Numbered from the stretch's first letter, positions 41,613 to 50,800 are shown. The stretch is DNA of 64,000 bases from CAYRFQ01 sp964423615 (GCA_964423615.1 CAYRFQ010000025.1:33613-97612); one strand, 5' to 3'. The notes: generated from the sequence alone by a model not told the origin. Translations and numbers: made by a program.

Positions 41613-42787
41613 GATTTCCATTCGGTGGGGCAATTCCAGACAACAACGTTCCCGCCCTGTTCAGAAGCTACCTGCCGGAGTTGCCCGAGCACAGTCTTCG
41701 CCCGGTCGGGGTCGGTCTCGGGAGAATGCCAGGAGACGATTCCGTTGCCGGCATGGGCGTGGATCAACGGATTTTCGAGAGCTTGGGCCACCTGTGTACA
41801 GAACGAAGCGCAACGGCTTGGCAACACACTGCCTTTGACGGAGAATGGCAAACCACTCGTTCCGGGCAGTTCGGTCAACGCATTCCAAAGGGCCGAATCC
41901 GTCGTTCCGACCCGGACTTCGAGACAGTGCCGACAGTTGACCTCTTTCATGATTTGTTGGACCTGCCAGTTTACGGTGTCGGCGTTACTTTCAAAACCGA
42001 CGACGACCAACCACGCTTCTCCGGGCAGTTCGCACCCATGATTTTCGTTCAACCACTGCATCGTGGGGCCGTTCACGACTTCGAAGCAGGTTGGGCGTGT
42101 TCGGCTTTCATGGACGAGCGAAAGAACAGCTTCGAGATCGTCTTCGCGGCAAGCGAGGGTGACCAGGGCTGTTAATTCGGGGACCGGTAGGACCTTGAAC
42201 GTTACCTGGGTGATGATTCCGAGTGTGCCGAGCGAACCGATAAGTAGCTTACACATGTCGTATCCGGCCACGTTCTTGACGACACGTCCGCCACCCTTGA
42301 ATTCTTGTCCGTTGTCGTTGACGGCGCTAATGCCAATTACGTAATCCCGCAAAGTGCCATGGCCGTAACGGCGAAGGCCGCTTGTGTTCGTTGCCAGCAT
42401 CCCTCCGATGGTGGCACTTCCTTTTTGGGGAGCGTCGATAGGGAGCCGTAAGTTTTCCACTGCCAAGGTTTGTCGCAGGTCGGATAGAGTCAATCCTGTC
42501 TGGACGGTGATCGTCATGTCGCGAGCAGGAAAATCGACGACTTGGTTGAGGGATGTCAACGAGACGCCAACACCCGGTTTGGTGGGTGGACGACCGAAAC
42601 CAAGGGATGTTCTGCCTCCACAAGGGTAGACGGCTTTGTCCTGGGATTTGGCCTGTTGAACGAGCGACGCGAGGTCGGCAACCGACGTCGGTGTGTGGAG
42701 TGTGACGGACAGACCATCAATGATGCAGGTAGATTGCTCCAAGGTTGAACCAACCGTTACTTGGTGAGTGACGAATCTATGGGCCAT
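41498..42787 (-). CDS. glcE: Glycolate oxidase FAD-binding subunit
   Basis: 429 residues of the FAD-linked oxidase (PCMH-type) family. The FAD domain carries AVYPCGGRTSLGFG, MTITVQTGLTLSDLRQTLA, and ATIGGMLATNTSGLRRYGHG. RVVKNVAGYDMCKLLIGSLG is the family's second nucleotide motif. It is shorter than GlcD and lacks its extra C-terminal helices, so GlcE is the better call. With GlcF it would oxidise glycolate to glyoxylate or a related 2-hydroxy acid. Confidence 0.9.
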   Translation of the reverse strand: MAHRFVTHQVTVGSTLEQSTCIIDGLSVTLHTPTSVADLASLVQQAKSQDKAVYPCGGRTSLGFGRPPTKPGVGVSLTSLNQVVDFPARDMTITVQTGLTLSDLRQTLAVENLRLPIDAPQKGSATIGGMLATNTSGLRRYGHGTLRDYVIGISAVNDNGQEFKGGGRVVKNVAGYDMCKLLIGSLGTLGIITQVTFKVLPVPELTALVTLACREDDLEAVLSLVHESRTRPTCFEVVNGPTMQWLNENHGCELPGEAWLVVVGFESNADTVNWQVQQIMKEVNCRHCLEVRVGTTDSALWNALTELPGTSGLPFSVKGSVLPSRCASFCTQVAQALENPLIHAHAGNGIVSWHSPETDPDRAKTVLGQLRQVASEQGGNVVVWNCPTEWKSQLDIWGSTRSDAKLMQRIKAQIDPQNVFNPGRYLNGL

Positions 42788-43169
42788 CGCCCTGAGTAGG
42801 TATCATACGAATTCTGTAAGGCTGAGCACGCCTTGCCGACAATTGTGCAAGGTGTCTTTGGAGTAAGTGGTGCGATGTTTCTGGTGTTTGGCGGCCATCA
42901 CACGCTCCCTGTGATATCTTATCAAAATGAAAATCAAATCGATTGAGAAGTTTGGGTTATGGCGGCAAGGTGGTGGTGCCTTATGGTGAATTCGCCAAGG
43001 CGGTCCTGGTGACGAGACAAAGAAAACGGGCTTGGACTGAAGCTGCTGGTCTGGGAAAACCGATGAACCTCTCAAAGCGCAACAGTGTCTCACGAACGTC
43101 CGACTTGCTCCCAATTCGGCTGATTGACAGCCTCTCCAGGGGCCACTAAGATACTCAATGTCCGAATAA
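42788..43169. other. Leader of glcE and of the tRNA gene
   Basis: An A+T-rich part at 42915-42950 is a likely promoter zone. No ORF supported and no repeat recognised. Confidence 0.4.
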
Positions 43170-43242
43170 GCCGACGTAGCTCAGTTGGTAGAGCACAGCT
43201 TTCGTAAAGCTGGGGTCGTGGGTTCGAGTCCCACCGTCGGCT
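43170..43242 (+). tRNA. tRNA-Thr (anticodon CGT)
   Basis: A 73-base cloverleaf. The acceptor arm GCCGACG pairs with CGTCGGC, the D stem is GCTC/GAGC and the anticodon stem CAGCT/AGCTG encloses the loop TTCGTAA. The T stem GTGGG/CCCAC holds TTCGAGT. Anticodon CGT reads ACG, so the tRNA carries threonine. CCA is not encoded. A terminator hairpin follows ten bases later. Confidence 0.97.
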
Positions 43243-43251
43243 CTCAACAGA

Positions 43252-43280
43252 AAGCCACAAGTCACAACGACTTGTGGCTT
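43252..43280 (+). terminator. Terminator of tRNA-Thr
   Basis: AAGCCACAAGTC (43252-43263) pairs perfectly with GACTTGTGGCTT (43269-43280), followed by GTGTTGTTTC. It starts ten bases past the tRNA. Confidence 0.8.
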
Positions 43281-43477
43281 GTGTTGTTTCAAGACCTGCG
43301 AAGGAAACAACTCATTCGCCAACTCCTCTTTGGCGACTTTTTCGCTCTCGTTTCTTGATCGTGCAATCCGAATGGATGCTCCTTATCTCGCTCCGTAATT
43401 CGGTTCGAAGTGGCTGTTTGGTCTTTCCTAACTCACTGACCGGGTGGGCAGCCAGTGTTCGAATCATCTTGGTCATG

Positions 43478-43517
43478 CCGGGAAGACTGGTTACATGGAA
43501 GCGGCCAGTCTTCCCGG
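43478..43517 (+). other. Perfect 13-bp hairpin in the porin leader
   Basis: CCGGGAAGACTGG (43478-43490) pairs with CCAGTCTTCCCGG (43505-43517) around a 14-base loop, 133 bases before the porin start codon. No T-run follows, so a leader regulatory structure or a repeat is as likely as a terminator. Confidence 0.55.
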
Positions 43518-43649
43518 TCCCAAGGTTCGAACAGGAATGCAGGTCTAATCTCTCGGCAAGTTCAACTGAACTACAAAAGTCTAGATCCGAGATAAACAAG
43601 GCAGAGCCTCCTATGTCTACACCTCCAGGATGAATTAAGGGATGACAAC

Positions 43650-45431
43650 ATGACGTTGCGATTACCAAGATATTTCCCACTTCTGTTTCTCTCCCTGACC
43701 GGATTGTTGTTCGCCGATGCAGTGGCTTTTGCCCAACCTGGTGAGGTCTCACCGTCGTTCATGACTATCCAAACGCTCTCCCCGGAAGGCACGGCAACGG
43801 CCCGTGAAATGCCCTCTTCGGAGGGCATGACAATCTTTGATAAAACCTTCACTGGGAAGGGGACGAAGAAGGAAAAGAAAGAAAGCTCAACGAGAGAAGT
43901 GATATCTTCCAAGATCGTTGATTGCGAAAAGTGCGAAGAGTCTAACAAAGAAAAGAAGGCTGACGAATGCAAATCCAAGGGGCAACTAAGTATGCTTCCT
44001 GTTCGGCCGCTTCCTCCGCCTGGGAATGCACCTGTTCTTCCAGGAGGAGCAGGATATTATTCGTTTTGGGATTTCGTCAATGGAAACGTCCGAAAGGCTC
44101 CTCCGAAACGTCCTTACGCGCCCACCGGACTGATACTCAAATCTTTTTACGATTCCGATTTTCGTTATTTAGACTCTCCGAAGAACAAACAGTTCAATGT
44201 GTTCGATCCTCTCCACCAAATCTATCTTGGCCAAAACTGGTATTTCTCCACCGGTGGTGATGTTCGCTGGCGTTCGATGAACGAAAGAAACGCTCGTCTA
44301 TCGGGCATAACAGATAACCATGACTTGTTTCGAGTGCGGGCTTATGGCGATTTGTGGTACAAGGATACATTCCGCATCTTCGGTGAGTTCATTTACGCGG
44401 AAAGCGTGAACCAAGATTTGAATCCTCGCCCCATCGACATTAACCGTTCTGACATCTTGAATTTGTTCATCGACTATAAAGTCGGAACGGTTGCCGATGC
44501 CCCGGTCTATGTCCGTGGAGGACGCCAAGAACTCCTCTTCGGTTCTCAACGATTAATTTCTCCGGTCGAGTGGACTAACACTCGAAGAACTTTTCAGGGC
44601 GTCCGGGTGTTTCGTCCAGGGAAGAAGTTGGACGTCGATCTCTTCTGGGTTCAGCCAGTGATCCCCAACAGAAACGAACTCGACTCTGTGGATAACGACA
44701 GAAACTTTGCCGGAGCGTGGGTCACGTATCGACCCAAGAAGGGGCACATCATCGACAGTTATTATCTTTTCCTGGACGATGTCACTCCGGTTCCGATCCT
44801 CGACATTGGCTCGGCTCCCACGACCACCCACACGATCGGAGCGCGATACTTCGGAACCAAGGATAACTTCCGTTGGGATTTTGAAGGTATGCTGCAATTT
44901 GGAGACCGAGGAGACCAGTCGGTCTTCGCAGGAGCCGCGTCAGCCGGAGTCGGTTACAATTTCAAGAATCTTCCTCTGAACCCAACCTTCTGGGTCTACT
45001 ACGATTATGCGTCGGGCGATGATCCCACGGACGGCGACTTCTCGACATTCAATCAACTCTTCCCGTTCGGTCATTACTACCTGGGGTGGATTGACCTCGT
45101 GGGAAGACAAAACATTCACGACGTGAATGCTCACCTGTTTTTATATCCGACCCGGTGGATGACGGTTTGGTTACAGTACCATCACTTCGAACTCGCAAAC
45201 TCGAGGGACGCGTTGTTCAACGCTGGTGGCCTTTCGATTCGACGGGATCCCACGGGGATGTCTGGAACCGACGTGGGCGAAGAGTTGGATATCGTTGTGA
45301 ATCTTCACGTAGGCGATCGGTCTGACATCTTACTCGGATACTCTCGGTTATTCGAAGGAGGGTTCTTGCGGAATCAAGGAGTCAGCGAAACTCCCGATTT
45401 CTTCTTCGTTCAGTTCAGTCAACGGTGGTAA
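43650..45431 (+). CDS. Alginate-export-type outer-membrane porin
   Basis: 593 residues. A signal peptide (FPLLFLSLTGLLFADAVAFA) is followed by a ~130-residue charged linker rich in Lys/Glu with four Cys (CEKCEE..CKSK), then a beta-barrel. Barrel strands such as WYFSTGGDVRWRSMNER, VYVRGGRQELLFGSQRLISP and TRRTFQGVRVFRPGKKLDVD match the alginate export family (PF13372), and the protein ends in the aromatic W. It probably forms a substrate-specific channel; alginate itself is only one option. The last 84 bases overlap a minus-strand gene. Confidence 0.85.
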   Translation: MTLRLPRYFPLLFLSLTGLLFADAVAFAQPGEVSPSFMTIQTLSPEGTATAREMPSSEGMTIFDKTFTGKGTKKEKKESSTREVISSKIVDCEKCEESNKEKKADECKSKGQLSMLPVRPLPPPGNAPVLPGGAGYYSFWDFVNGNVRKAPPKRPYAPTGLILKSFYDSDFRYLDSPKNKQFNVFDPLHQIYLGQNWYFSTGGDVRWRSMNERNARLSGITDNHDLFRVRAYGDLWYKDTFRIFGEFIYAESVNQDLNPRPIDINRSDILNLFIDYKVGTVADAPVYVRGGRQELLFGSQRLISPVEWTNTRRTFQGVRVFRPGKKLDVDLFWVQPVIPNRNELDSVDNDRNFAGAWVTYRPKKGHIIDSYYLFLDDVTPVPILDIGSAPTTTHTIGARYFGTKDNFRWDFEGMLQFGDRGDQSVFAGAASAGVGYNFKNLPLNPTFWVYYDYASGDDPTDGDFSTFNQLFPFGHYYLGWIDLVGRQNIHDVNAHLFLYPTRWMTVWLQYHHFELANSRDALFNAGGLSIRRDPTGMSGTDVGEELDIVVNLHVGDRSDILLGYSRLFEGGFLRNQGVSETPDFFFVQFSQRW

Positions 45432-45803
45432 GGCCATTCGGGTAAGACCATCGATGAACGCACGGTCCGCTCGAAGGTATTGGCCGAAACAAAAAAACAC
45501 CCCTTGGAAGAACAATCCAAGGGGTAAGTGTCCATCGACCAAGTCCTCGTCTTCCGGCATGCCGCATTCTTGGCCATTGTTGTACAACTGTTCGCAAAGC
45601 TCTTCGCGTTCGATCGTACAGATGAATTGGTCTTTGAGATCGAGTTGGTTCAGCGCTTCGACACAGAGTTCGAATTGCTTGACGACGTCGTCATGGGATG
45701 CCTGTACACCAAGACCAATGAGTCGATCAAGCAAGTGTTGAAAGGTTCGTCGAGTGGCATCGATCTTCTCCTGGGTGACGAATCCTTCCCACGATTGAAA
45801 CAA
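45348..45803 (-). CDS. Small acidic protein downstream of the channel gene
   Basis: 151 residues, unrecognised. Rich in Glu/Asp and predicted alpha-helical (IDATRRTFQHLLDRLIGLGV, FELCVEALNQLDLKDQF). It lacks a signal peptide or membrane span and contains four Cys. The start is TTG at 45803; the frame is open 11 codons further, where SKYRERLLFQSWEGF would give a natural N-terminus but only with a CTG start. It lies 61 bases after the Cache-channel gene in the same direction, so co-transcription is likely. Its last 84 bases are antisense to the porin gene, an unusually long convergent overlap. Confidence 0.55.
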   Translation of the reverse strand: MFQSWEGFVTQEKIDATRRTFQHLLDRLIGLGVQASHDDVVKQFELCVEALNQLDLKDQFICTIEREELCEQLYNNGQECGMPEDEDLVDGHLPLGLFFQGVFFCFGQYLRADRAFIDGLTRMALPPLTELNEEEIGSFADSLIPQEPSFE

Positions 45804-45864
45804 GAGCCGCTCTCGATACTTGCTCAGTTCGCCTTAGTCCACATTCCATTCCTTCCATCTTTCA

Positions 45865-48084
45865 TCAGTAAAAGAAATAGACCGTCATCAACAAAGTCAG
45901 CCCAGCTAACACCGGCCAGTAGGACATCTTCGCAAAGGCATTTTCGCCGTGTCGAATCATCGGTGGGGGTTCGGGCGACGCAAACAGATACGCTACCACC
46001 GACACCATCACCAACGCTGAATACAGAATTAAGTGAAGTGTTTCGACATATGTAATGACATCGGTATTGAGTGTGGCTCGCAAATCGATATGTACCAACA
46101 CCACCGCGAAAAAGAACGCTCCACAGATTTCCAACACCCCAAACGTGCTGAAACCTAACAACGAATTTCGCTTTTCATTTTGGCTACAACTCAGAAGTAC
46201 TCCGAATAACAAAGCTGCCACCACTACCAACGGAAACATGTGGGATAAAAACGGCGTGATAATTTCCCGACGCGTCAACACGTTGAATTGTAGGTCTGGC
46301 TTATTGGGATCGACCGTGTTGTTGTGAAGCCCGAAGCGGGCGTTCGAAGTACTTTCTTCGAACGTAAAGTAACTCCCCACGACTTCCCAACCCGGCAGAA
46401 CTAATTCTTCCGAGAGCCCTGGTTTGCTACGGGTGTTGATTAACGGATAACTATCGAAGTCCGCCGCGAGGATGACGTTCCTGCCGATCTCTGGATGTTG
46501 AATGCGTAAAGCGAGCTTCTGACTATCAAACGGATACCGGGCGTAATTGAGATTGAGTCGGAGTAACACGCGGAAATGCCATCCCACAACTTCATATTCC
46601 CCATCTTGCTCGACATATTGTTTTTCGATCGTGATGGCTTCTGGATCCGGCGCCACCTGTGGCAATACGATGCCGCGTTTCACGTCCTTGTGCTTGTTGA
46701 TGTGATACCGTTGCCAGACCAATCCACTCATGAGGACGTTGTTCGATCCTTCAAATTGAAGCGATTGCACCAGGACTCCGGTTGGGATGACGATAGGCTC
46801 CGTCTTTCCCGTTTCCTTGGCTTGCTCGACTCGTTGGCCGACGAACTCGAACAGACTTTGCTGGTCGTCGATGCGTATCGTTCGCGAAGTTCCTTCTTTC
46901 GCGGAGGCATTCCAGGTCACCTGAAGGCTTTGGTGGATGGCCAGATACCAGACAAAGACGACGACGCACAATAGTAGCAGAGAAGTCACCAACGCGGTGT
47001 TTCGGAGGCTCGCCAGAGTGAGGTGATAGGCTCCGGTTGCCAAAACAGTAAACAATACCAACGTCGCGAGGGCCGTCAGAGCGATCTGGATTTGGCGGCG
47101 CCGAAGTTCTTCGGTGTGATCGTCAAGTTCGCCTCGGTACGCCGTCATGCCGACCGACCATTGGAGTTCCGATAGAGGTTTGAAAAAGTGGACGACCCTG
47201 GCTCCTATCACATTTTGGGAATAGACGACGCCGTTTTCCTGGTTTTGCATTCGTCGAGCGACGGATTGGATCACCTTATCTTGCTCGGCCTGACCGACAT
47301 CCCACAAAGTCCGCTGCGTGTCCAAATGCTCCTTGTTGGGATGAGCCAACAAGACCCCCTCTTCGTTGCTAAGAAAACCACTGCCCAGACGTCCTACGTT
47401 TTCCTTGTTCAACATCTGAGTCAGGGCATCGAGTGAAACGAACGCCGTCACGGTCCCGAGAACTCTTCCCTTTTTGCCGGGAATGCCGCCTCGGAAAAAC
47501 GGAACGCCGTAGCTCAGGTAAGTGCCCTTGTGTGGCTTTCCAAAGCTTACGACCCATGCCGGTCGCTGTTCCAGGACAGCCTCCAAGTACCACCTGGTCT
47601 GGTCCGATTCCCCGAGAGACGTGTAGTCACCAACTTCCGAGGTGAGGATTTTACCGGTTGGGGTGTGGAGTATACGAGTGTAAAGGCGGGTTTCCGGTGA
47701 GTGCATGTACGGTTGGTAAGCGACACCGAGTCCAATGAGTAGCCGCTCGCGTTTGGCATCGTCTTGCAGTCGTTGGATCAACGTCTCTTCTTTGATGTCG
47801 CCCTTTTCGACGTCTCGAGCGAGGTCGGTTGTGATGGTTTTGATGTTGTTCAGCACGGTTTCGAGTCGGTACACAAGGACATCCAGCTTTTTCTGTCCTC
47901 GAGCGATGGCGTTTTGGTGGACTTGTGATTGCCGCTGGAAGAACTTCCACGCTTGCCAACCGAGACCGGTTGCACAAAACAAGAACAGCACGATCGTGAC
48001 TCGGTAGATCCTCCGGACGGACCGAGAACTGTTATCGCGGTCGTGGTATTTCCAAAACAGAAGGAGTCGCAGAATTGGGTTCAT
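45865..48084 (-). CDS. Cache domain fused to pentameric ligand-gated ion channel (Cys-loop/Pro-loop type)
   Basis: 739 residues. A first membrane helix (~27-47) leads to an extracytoplasmic double-Cache-like sensor (~50-325, with DQTRWYLEAVLEQRPAWVVS and the repeated strand SNEEGVLLAHPN). Two further helices follow (~333-352 and 364-383), then a beta-sandwich (~390-605) with the canonical pLGIC loop YPFDSQ at 517-522. The loop cysteines are replaced, as in prokaryotic members. RREIITPFLSHMFPLVV starts M1, M2 is ~640-665, M3 ~678-702 and M4 ~721-738. Four C-terminal helices and the loop together identify the pLGIC fold. It should form a cation or anion channel gated by a Cache-bound small molecule; ligand and ion are unknown. 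ATG at 48084. Confidence 0.85.
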   Translation of the reverse strand: MNPILRLLLFWKYHDRDNSSRSVRRIYRVTIVLFLFCATGLGWQAWKFFQRQSQVHQNAIARGQKKLDVLVYRLETVLNNIKTITTDLARDVEKGDIKEETLIQRLQDDAKRERLLIGLGVAYQPYMHSPETRLYTRILHTPTGKILTSEVGDYTSLGESDQTRWYLEAVLEQRPAWVVSFGKPHKGTYLSYGVPFFRGGIPGKKGRVLGTVTAFVSLDALTQMLNKENVGRLGSGFLSNEEGVLLAHPNKEHLDTQRTLWDVGQAEQDKVIQSVARRMQNQENGVVYSQNVIGARVVHFFKPLSELQWSVGMTAYRGELDDHTEELRRRQIQIALTALATLVLFTVLATGAYHLTLASLRNTALVTSLLLLCVVVFVWYLAIHQSLQVTWNASAKEGTSRTIRIDDQQSLFEFVGQRVEQAKETGKTEPIVIPTGVLVQSLQFEGSNNVLMSGLVWQRYHINKHKDVKRGIVLPQVAPDPEAITIEKQYVEQDGEYEVVGWHFRVLLRLNLNYARYPFDSQKLALRIQHPEIGRNVILAADFDSYPLINTRSKPGLSEELVLPGWEVVGSYFTFEESTSNARFGLHNNTVDPNKPDLQFNVLTRREIITPFLSHMFPLVVVAALLFGVLLSCSQNEKRNSLLGFSTFGVLEICGAFFFAVVLVHIDLRATLNTDVITYVETLHLILYSALVMVSVVAYLFASPEPPPMIRHGENAFAKMSYWPVLAGLTLLMTVYFFY

Positions 48085-48242
48085 GAAGTGCTTATTGGTT
48101 AATGAGATGGCCGAACGCGGGTCCCGAAAACCTTCGCCCTCAACCCCGATTTCTTGCGAATCCTCAAGGGCTGTTGGACCATCTAACTGTACGAGAATTA
48201 TCCAAGCATTATATAATACCTTGATGACTCGGAAGTAGACCC

Positions 48243-49154
48243 ATGATAAACGGAAAAACAATGCCGCGCGATCCTTATGAAGTGCTCGGTGTCGATAAGA
48301 AGGCCTCCGATAGTGAGATCAAATCGGCCTACCGGAAGCTCGCACGCGAGAACCACCCGGACCGGAATCCCGGCGACGAGGCCGCCGAGGCGCGTTTCAA
48401 GGAAGTCCAGGCAGCTTACAACATCCTGGGCGACAAAGAGAAACGCGAACAGTATGACAAGTTCGGCCACGCCGGTCCCCAAATGGGAGGCGGACCGGGT
48501 GGGTTCCAATGGAGCACTGGAGACGGTGCGGGCTTTGGGACGTTCACCGAAGAAGATCTGGCCGATTTGCTCCGAGGTGGTCTCGGCGGAATGGGTGGCT
48601 TCGGAGGATTTGGAGGCGGTCCGCGTGGTGGGCCTCATCGCGGTCCGCGGCGACCTCGAGAACAAACGAGTGAGGTCAGTGTTCCGTTCAAAACCGCGGC
48701 GACTGGTGGAAAACTCGAACTCAAGGTTGGCGAGAAATACATCACCCTCACGATTCCCGAAGGTGCCAGCGAAGGCCAGACAATGCGACTGAAAGGACAA
48801 GGCGCCGGTGGGGCCGACTTGCTGTTGAAACTTCGGATTCTGGAACATCCCTACTTTGAACGAGACGGAAACGACATCATCCTCGAAGTCCCGATCTCTG
48901 TGACCGAAGCTCTCCTCGGAGCTCAAGTCGAAGTCCCGACTGTCTCCGGAGCCCAATTGAGCGTGAAAGTCCCATCAGGCACGTCGAGCGGTTCGCGTTT
49001 GCGACTGCGGGGACAAGGCGTTAAAGACGGCGACCAGTACGTCAAGTTCAAGATCGTTGCCAAAGCTCCTGTCGACAACGAAAGTCGTGAGTTGATCGAA
49101 GAATTCGCCAAACGAAATCCACAAAATCCCCGCGAAGGCTTGGAATGGAGTTAA
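48243..49154 (+). CDS. DnaJ/CbpA-type co-chaperone without zinc finger
   Basis: 303 residues. The J domain (residues ~8-72) has HPD in ARENHPDRNPG. A Gly/Phe-rich linker (GGMGGFGGFGGGPRGG) follows, then the two C-terminal beta-sandwich substrate domains (VPFKTAATGGKLELKVGEKY, LRLRGQGVKDGDQYVKFK). The Cys-rich domain of DnaJ is absent, as in CbpA. It stimulates Hsp70 (DnaK) and delivers clients. The ATG at 48243 has GGAAG seven bases upstream; 48261 is an alternative. It is divergent from the channel gene across 158 bases with a TATAAT box at 48212-48217. Confidence 0.9.
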   Translation: MINGKTMPRDPYEVLGVDKKASDSEIKSAYRKLARENHPDRNPGDEAAEARFKEVQAAYNILGDKEKREQYDKFGHAGPQMGGGPGGFQWSTGDGAGFGTFTEEDLADLLRGGLGGMGGFGGFGGGPRGGPHRGPRRPREQTSEVSVPFKTAATGGKLELKVGEKYITLTIPEGASEGQTMRLKGQGAGGADLLLKLRILEHPYFERDGNDIILEVPISVTEALLGAQVEVPTVSGAQLSVKVPSGTSSGSRLRLRGQGVKDGDQYVKFKIVAKAPVDNESRELIEEFAKRNPQNPREGLEWS

Positions 49155-49295
49155 ACCTCCAAGAAGGGCTTGAGGGACTCTGGGAGCTACGGTTTCAAAC
49201 GGAACGCGATTTGACCCTGAAAGCGAATAGTTCACAAGGCAACACTTCTTTGTCCGACTGCTCTCGACCAAGTAACATAACTTCTTGGACTTCTA

Positions 49296-50141
49296 TTACT
49301 TGTCCTTGGGGACGACTCGAGCGAGTTGTTCGATCATGTCGGTACATGAAGGCCATCGGTCTTGCGGGGTTGGGCACAAGGCCCTCCGCAGGATCGGCTG
49401 CTCACCCTTCGCCAAACGCGAGAGGTCTGGATCGGGTCGGGTGTAGCTGCTGCTGAAGGACCTGGGATATTCGTCAAACGGAAGCGTCCCGGTGCGGAGG
49501 TGGTGATACGTCAGAGCAAGGGAGTATTGGTCGCTCGAGTCGCTGATCCATCCTCGGAAGACCTCCGGGGCAGCGTAAGCCAGCGTCCCCACTTTCTCAT
49601 AATACCACATCGAGGAAGTCGCCTGGACGGACAACGAGTAGTCACAAAGTTTGACCGTGTTGCCGGTAATTAGCAAGTTACTCGGCTTGACGTCGCAATG
49701 CCGCACGGCAACACGCCGACCGTTGATCATGTGTTGTCGTGTGTTCAAGAAATCCAGGGCCGACGCAGCGTGTCCCAAATAATAGCAAAGATGATTAGCC
49801 GGGATCGGCTTGCGAAACTCTTCGTAATAGACCTCATAGAGGTCGAGCAAGTTACCTTCCGCCAGTTCCATCGAGACCACTATGTAATCGGCTCCACTCC
49901 AAATCTGATTGATCCCGATCAAGTAAGGATGTTCCAGATTTCGCACGAATTGGATCGCGCGGATTTCCCGACTTGCCTGTTGTCGAGACCCACACGGGAG
50001 AAACTTCAGAGCCACCGGTTGGCCATCCGGGCGTGTCGCCCGCCATACCTCACCCCAACCGCCACTGCCAATGAATTGCTTCAGACAGTATCCCGGATAG
50101 GGCTCGGTACCCGGCTTCAGTTCCGGTACCTGAGCCACCAT
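49296..50141 (-). CDS. Hanks-type Ser/Thr protein kinase, atypical catalytic loop
   Basis: 281 residues, essentially a bare kinase domain. The Gly loop is FIGSGGWGEVWRA, the ATP-site Lys is in PVALKFLP, the catalytic loop is RHCDVKPSNLLI and the APE motif is YAAPEVFRG. The usual HRD reads HCD and the metal-binding DFG reads DYS, but both Asp residues are kept. So it is a non-RD kinase that is probably active. No membrane helix or sensor domain is present. The ATG at 50141 begins MVAQVPELKPGTEPYPG, typical for planctomycete kinases of this type. Confidence 0.88.
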   Translation of the reverse strand: MVAQVPELKPGTEPYPGYCLKQFIGSGGWGEVWRATRPDGQPVALKFLPCGSRQQASREIRAIQFVRNLEHPYLIGINQIWSGADYIVVSMELAEGNLLDLYEVYYEEFRKPIPANHLCYYLGHAASALDFLNTRQHMINGRRVAVRHCDVKPSNLLITGNTVKLCDYSLSVQATSSMWYYEKVGTLAYAAPEVFRGWISDSSDQYSLALTYHHLRTGTLPFDEYPRSFSSSYTRPDPDLSRLAKGEQPILRRALCPTPQDRWPSCTDMIEQLARVVPKDK

Positions 50142-50593
50142 TGCGTACCTCCGGCATCGCTCGCTCGTGGCGAACGTGATTGGTTGATGGGAACGGTCCA
50201 AGGGTGAGTTGAGGGAATAAGTATTACCGGAGAGGCAATTATTCCGTCCGGTGCCTCGATTTCCCTTGAGACCGAAAAGACTGTTGAGTGATTGAACACT
50301 CGTCAAAATTGTCTGCTGCAACGGGTGCGAGTCCGCTGCCGACGCACAAATCTAGATTTTTTCTAGGATAAAGTCAAAACGAACCCAAAGAAGTGATTGG
50401 GCTCTTTGGCCGTCTGCTCCTGGCGACCAAGAGGGACAATGGCGTCGGACGATGCTGTGATTCGGCAGGAATCCGTGGTCTCGCCAGGCGCGAACCTTCC
50501 TCCCGTCCTGCGTGTCTATGGGAACGGATAAGGATTCAAAATCTAATAATCTTCTCATGCACCGGCGCTGCGTCAGCCGTCAAGACGCCATCG
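50142..50593. other. Divergent leader of kinase and rpsU-like genes
   Basis: No gene supported. An A+T-rich patch near 50205-50235 and a TCTAGATTTTTTCTAGGA inverted repeat at 50351-50368 are visible, the latter a possible operator or short terminator. Confidence 0.4.
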
Positions 50594-50800
50594 ATGTCAA
50601 TTCGAGTCCGAGTCGTTCCGGGTGAACCCATCCAAAAAGCCCTTCGCCGCCTCCGTCGCCTCGCCGGAGACCGCTTACCTCGTCGCTATGATCATTGGTA
50701 CAGGCGTTTCAAACTCAAGAGCTACTACGTCAAGCCATCGAAGATCCGCCAGTTCAAGCGGTACGTTCGGCTTGCGCGGGCGAGAGCGAAAAGGCGTTGA
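50594..50800 (+). CDS. rpsU: Ribosomal protein bS21-like
   Basis: 68 residues, very basic. It begins IRVRVVPGEPIQKALRRLRR, the bS21 pattern (V.V..GEP...ALRR), and ends in Arg/Lys-rich helices. The middle (RYDHWYRRFKLKSYYVKPS) resembles the planctomycete form rather than that of E. coli. bS21 sits at the 30S platform and aids mRNA binding. No clear Shine-Dalgarno lies before the ATG at 50594. It is followed by the FGE-like gene in the same direction after 218 bases. Confidence 0.7.
   Translation: MSIRVRVVPGEPIQKALRRLRRLAGDRLPRRYDHWYRRFKLKSYYVKPSKIRQFKRYVRLARARAKRR

Larger units (their letters stand above)
43243..43649. other. Leader of the porin gene with two hairpins
   Basis: After the tRNA terminator this stretch holds a second strong hairpin at 43478-43517 and no supported gene. 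The porin ribosome-binding site is GGGA at 43639-43642. Confidence 0.5.
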
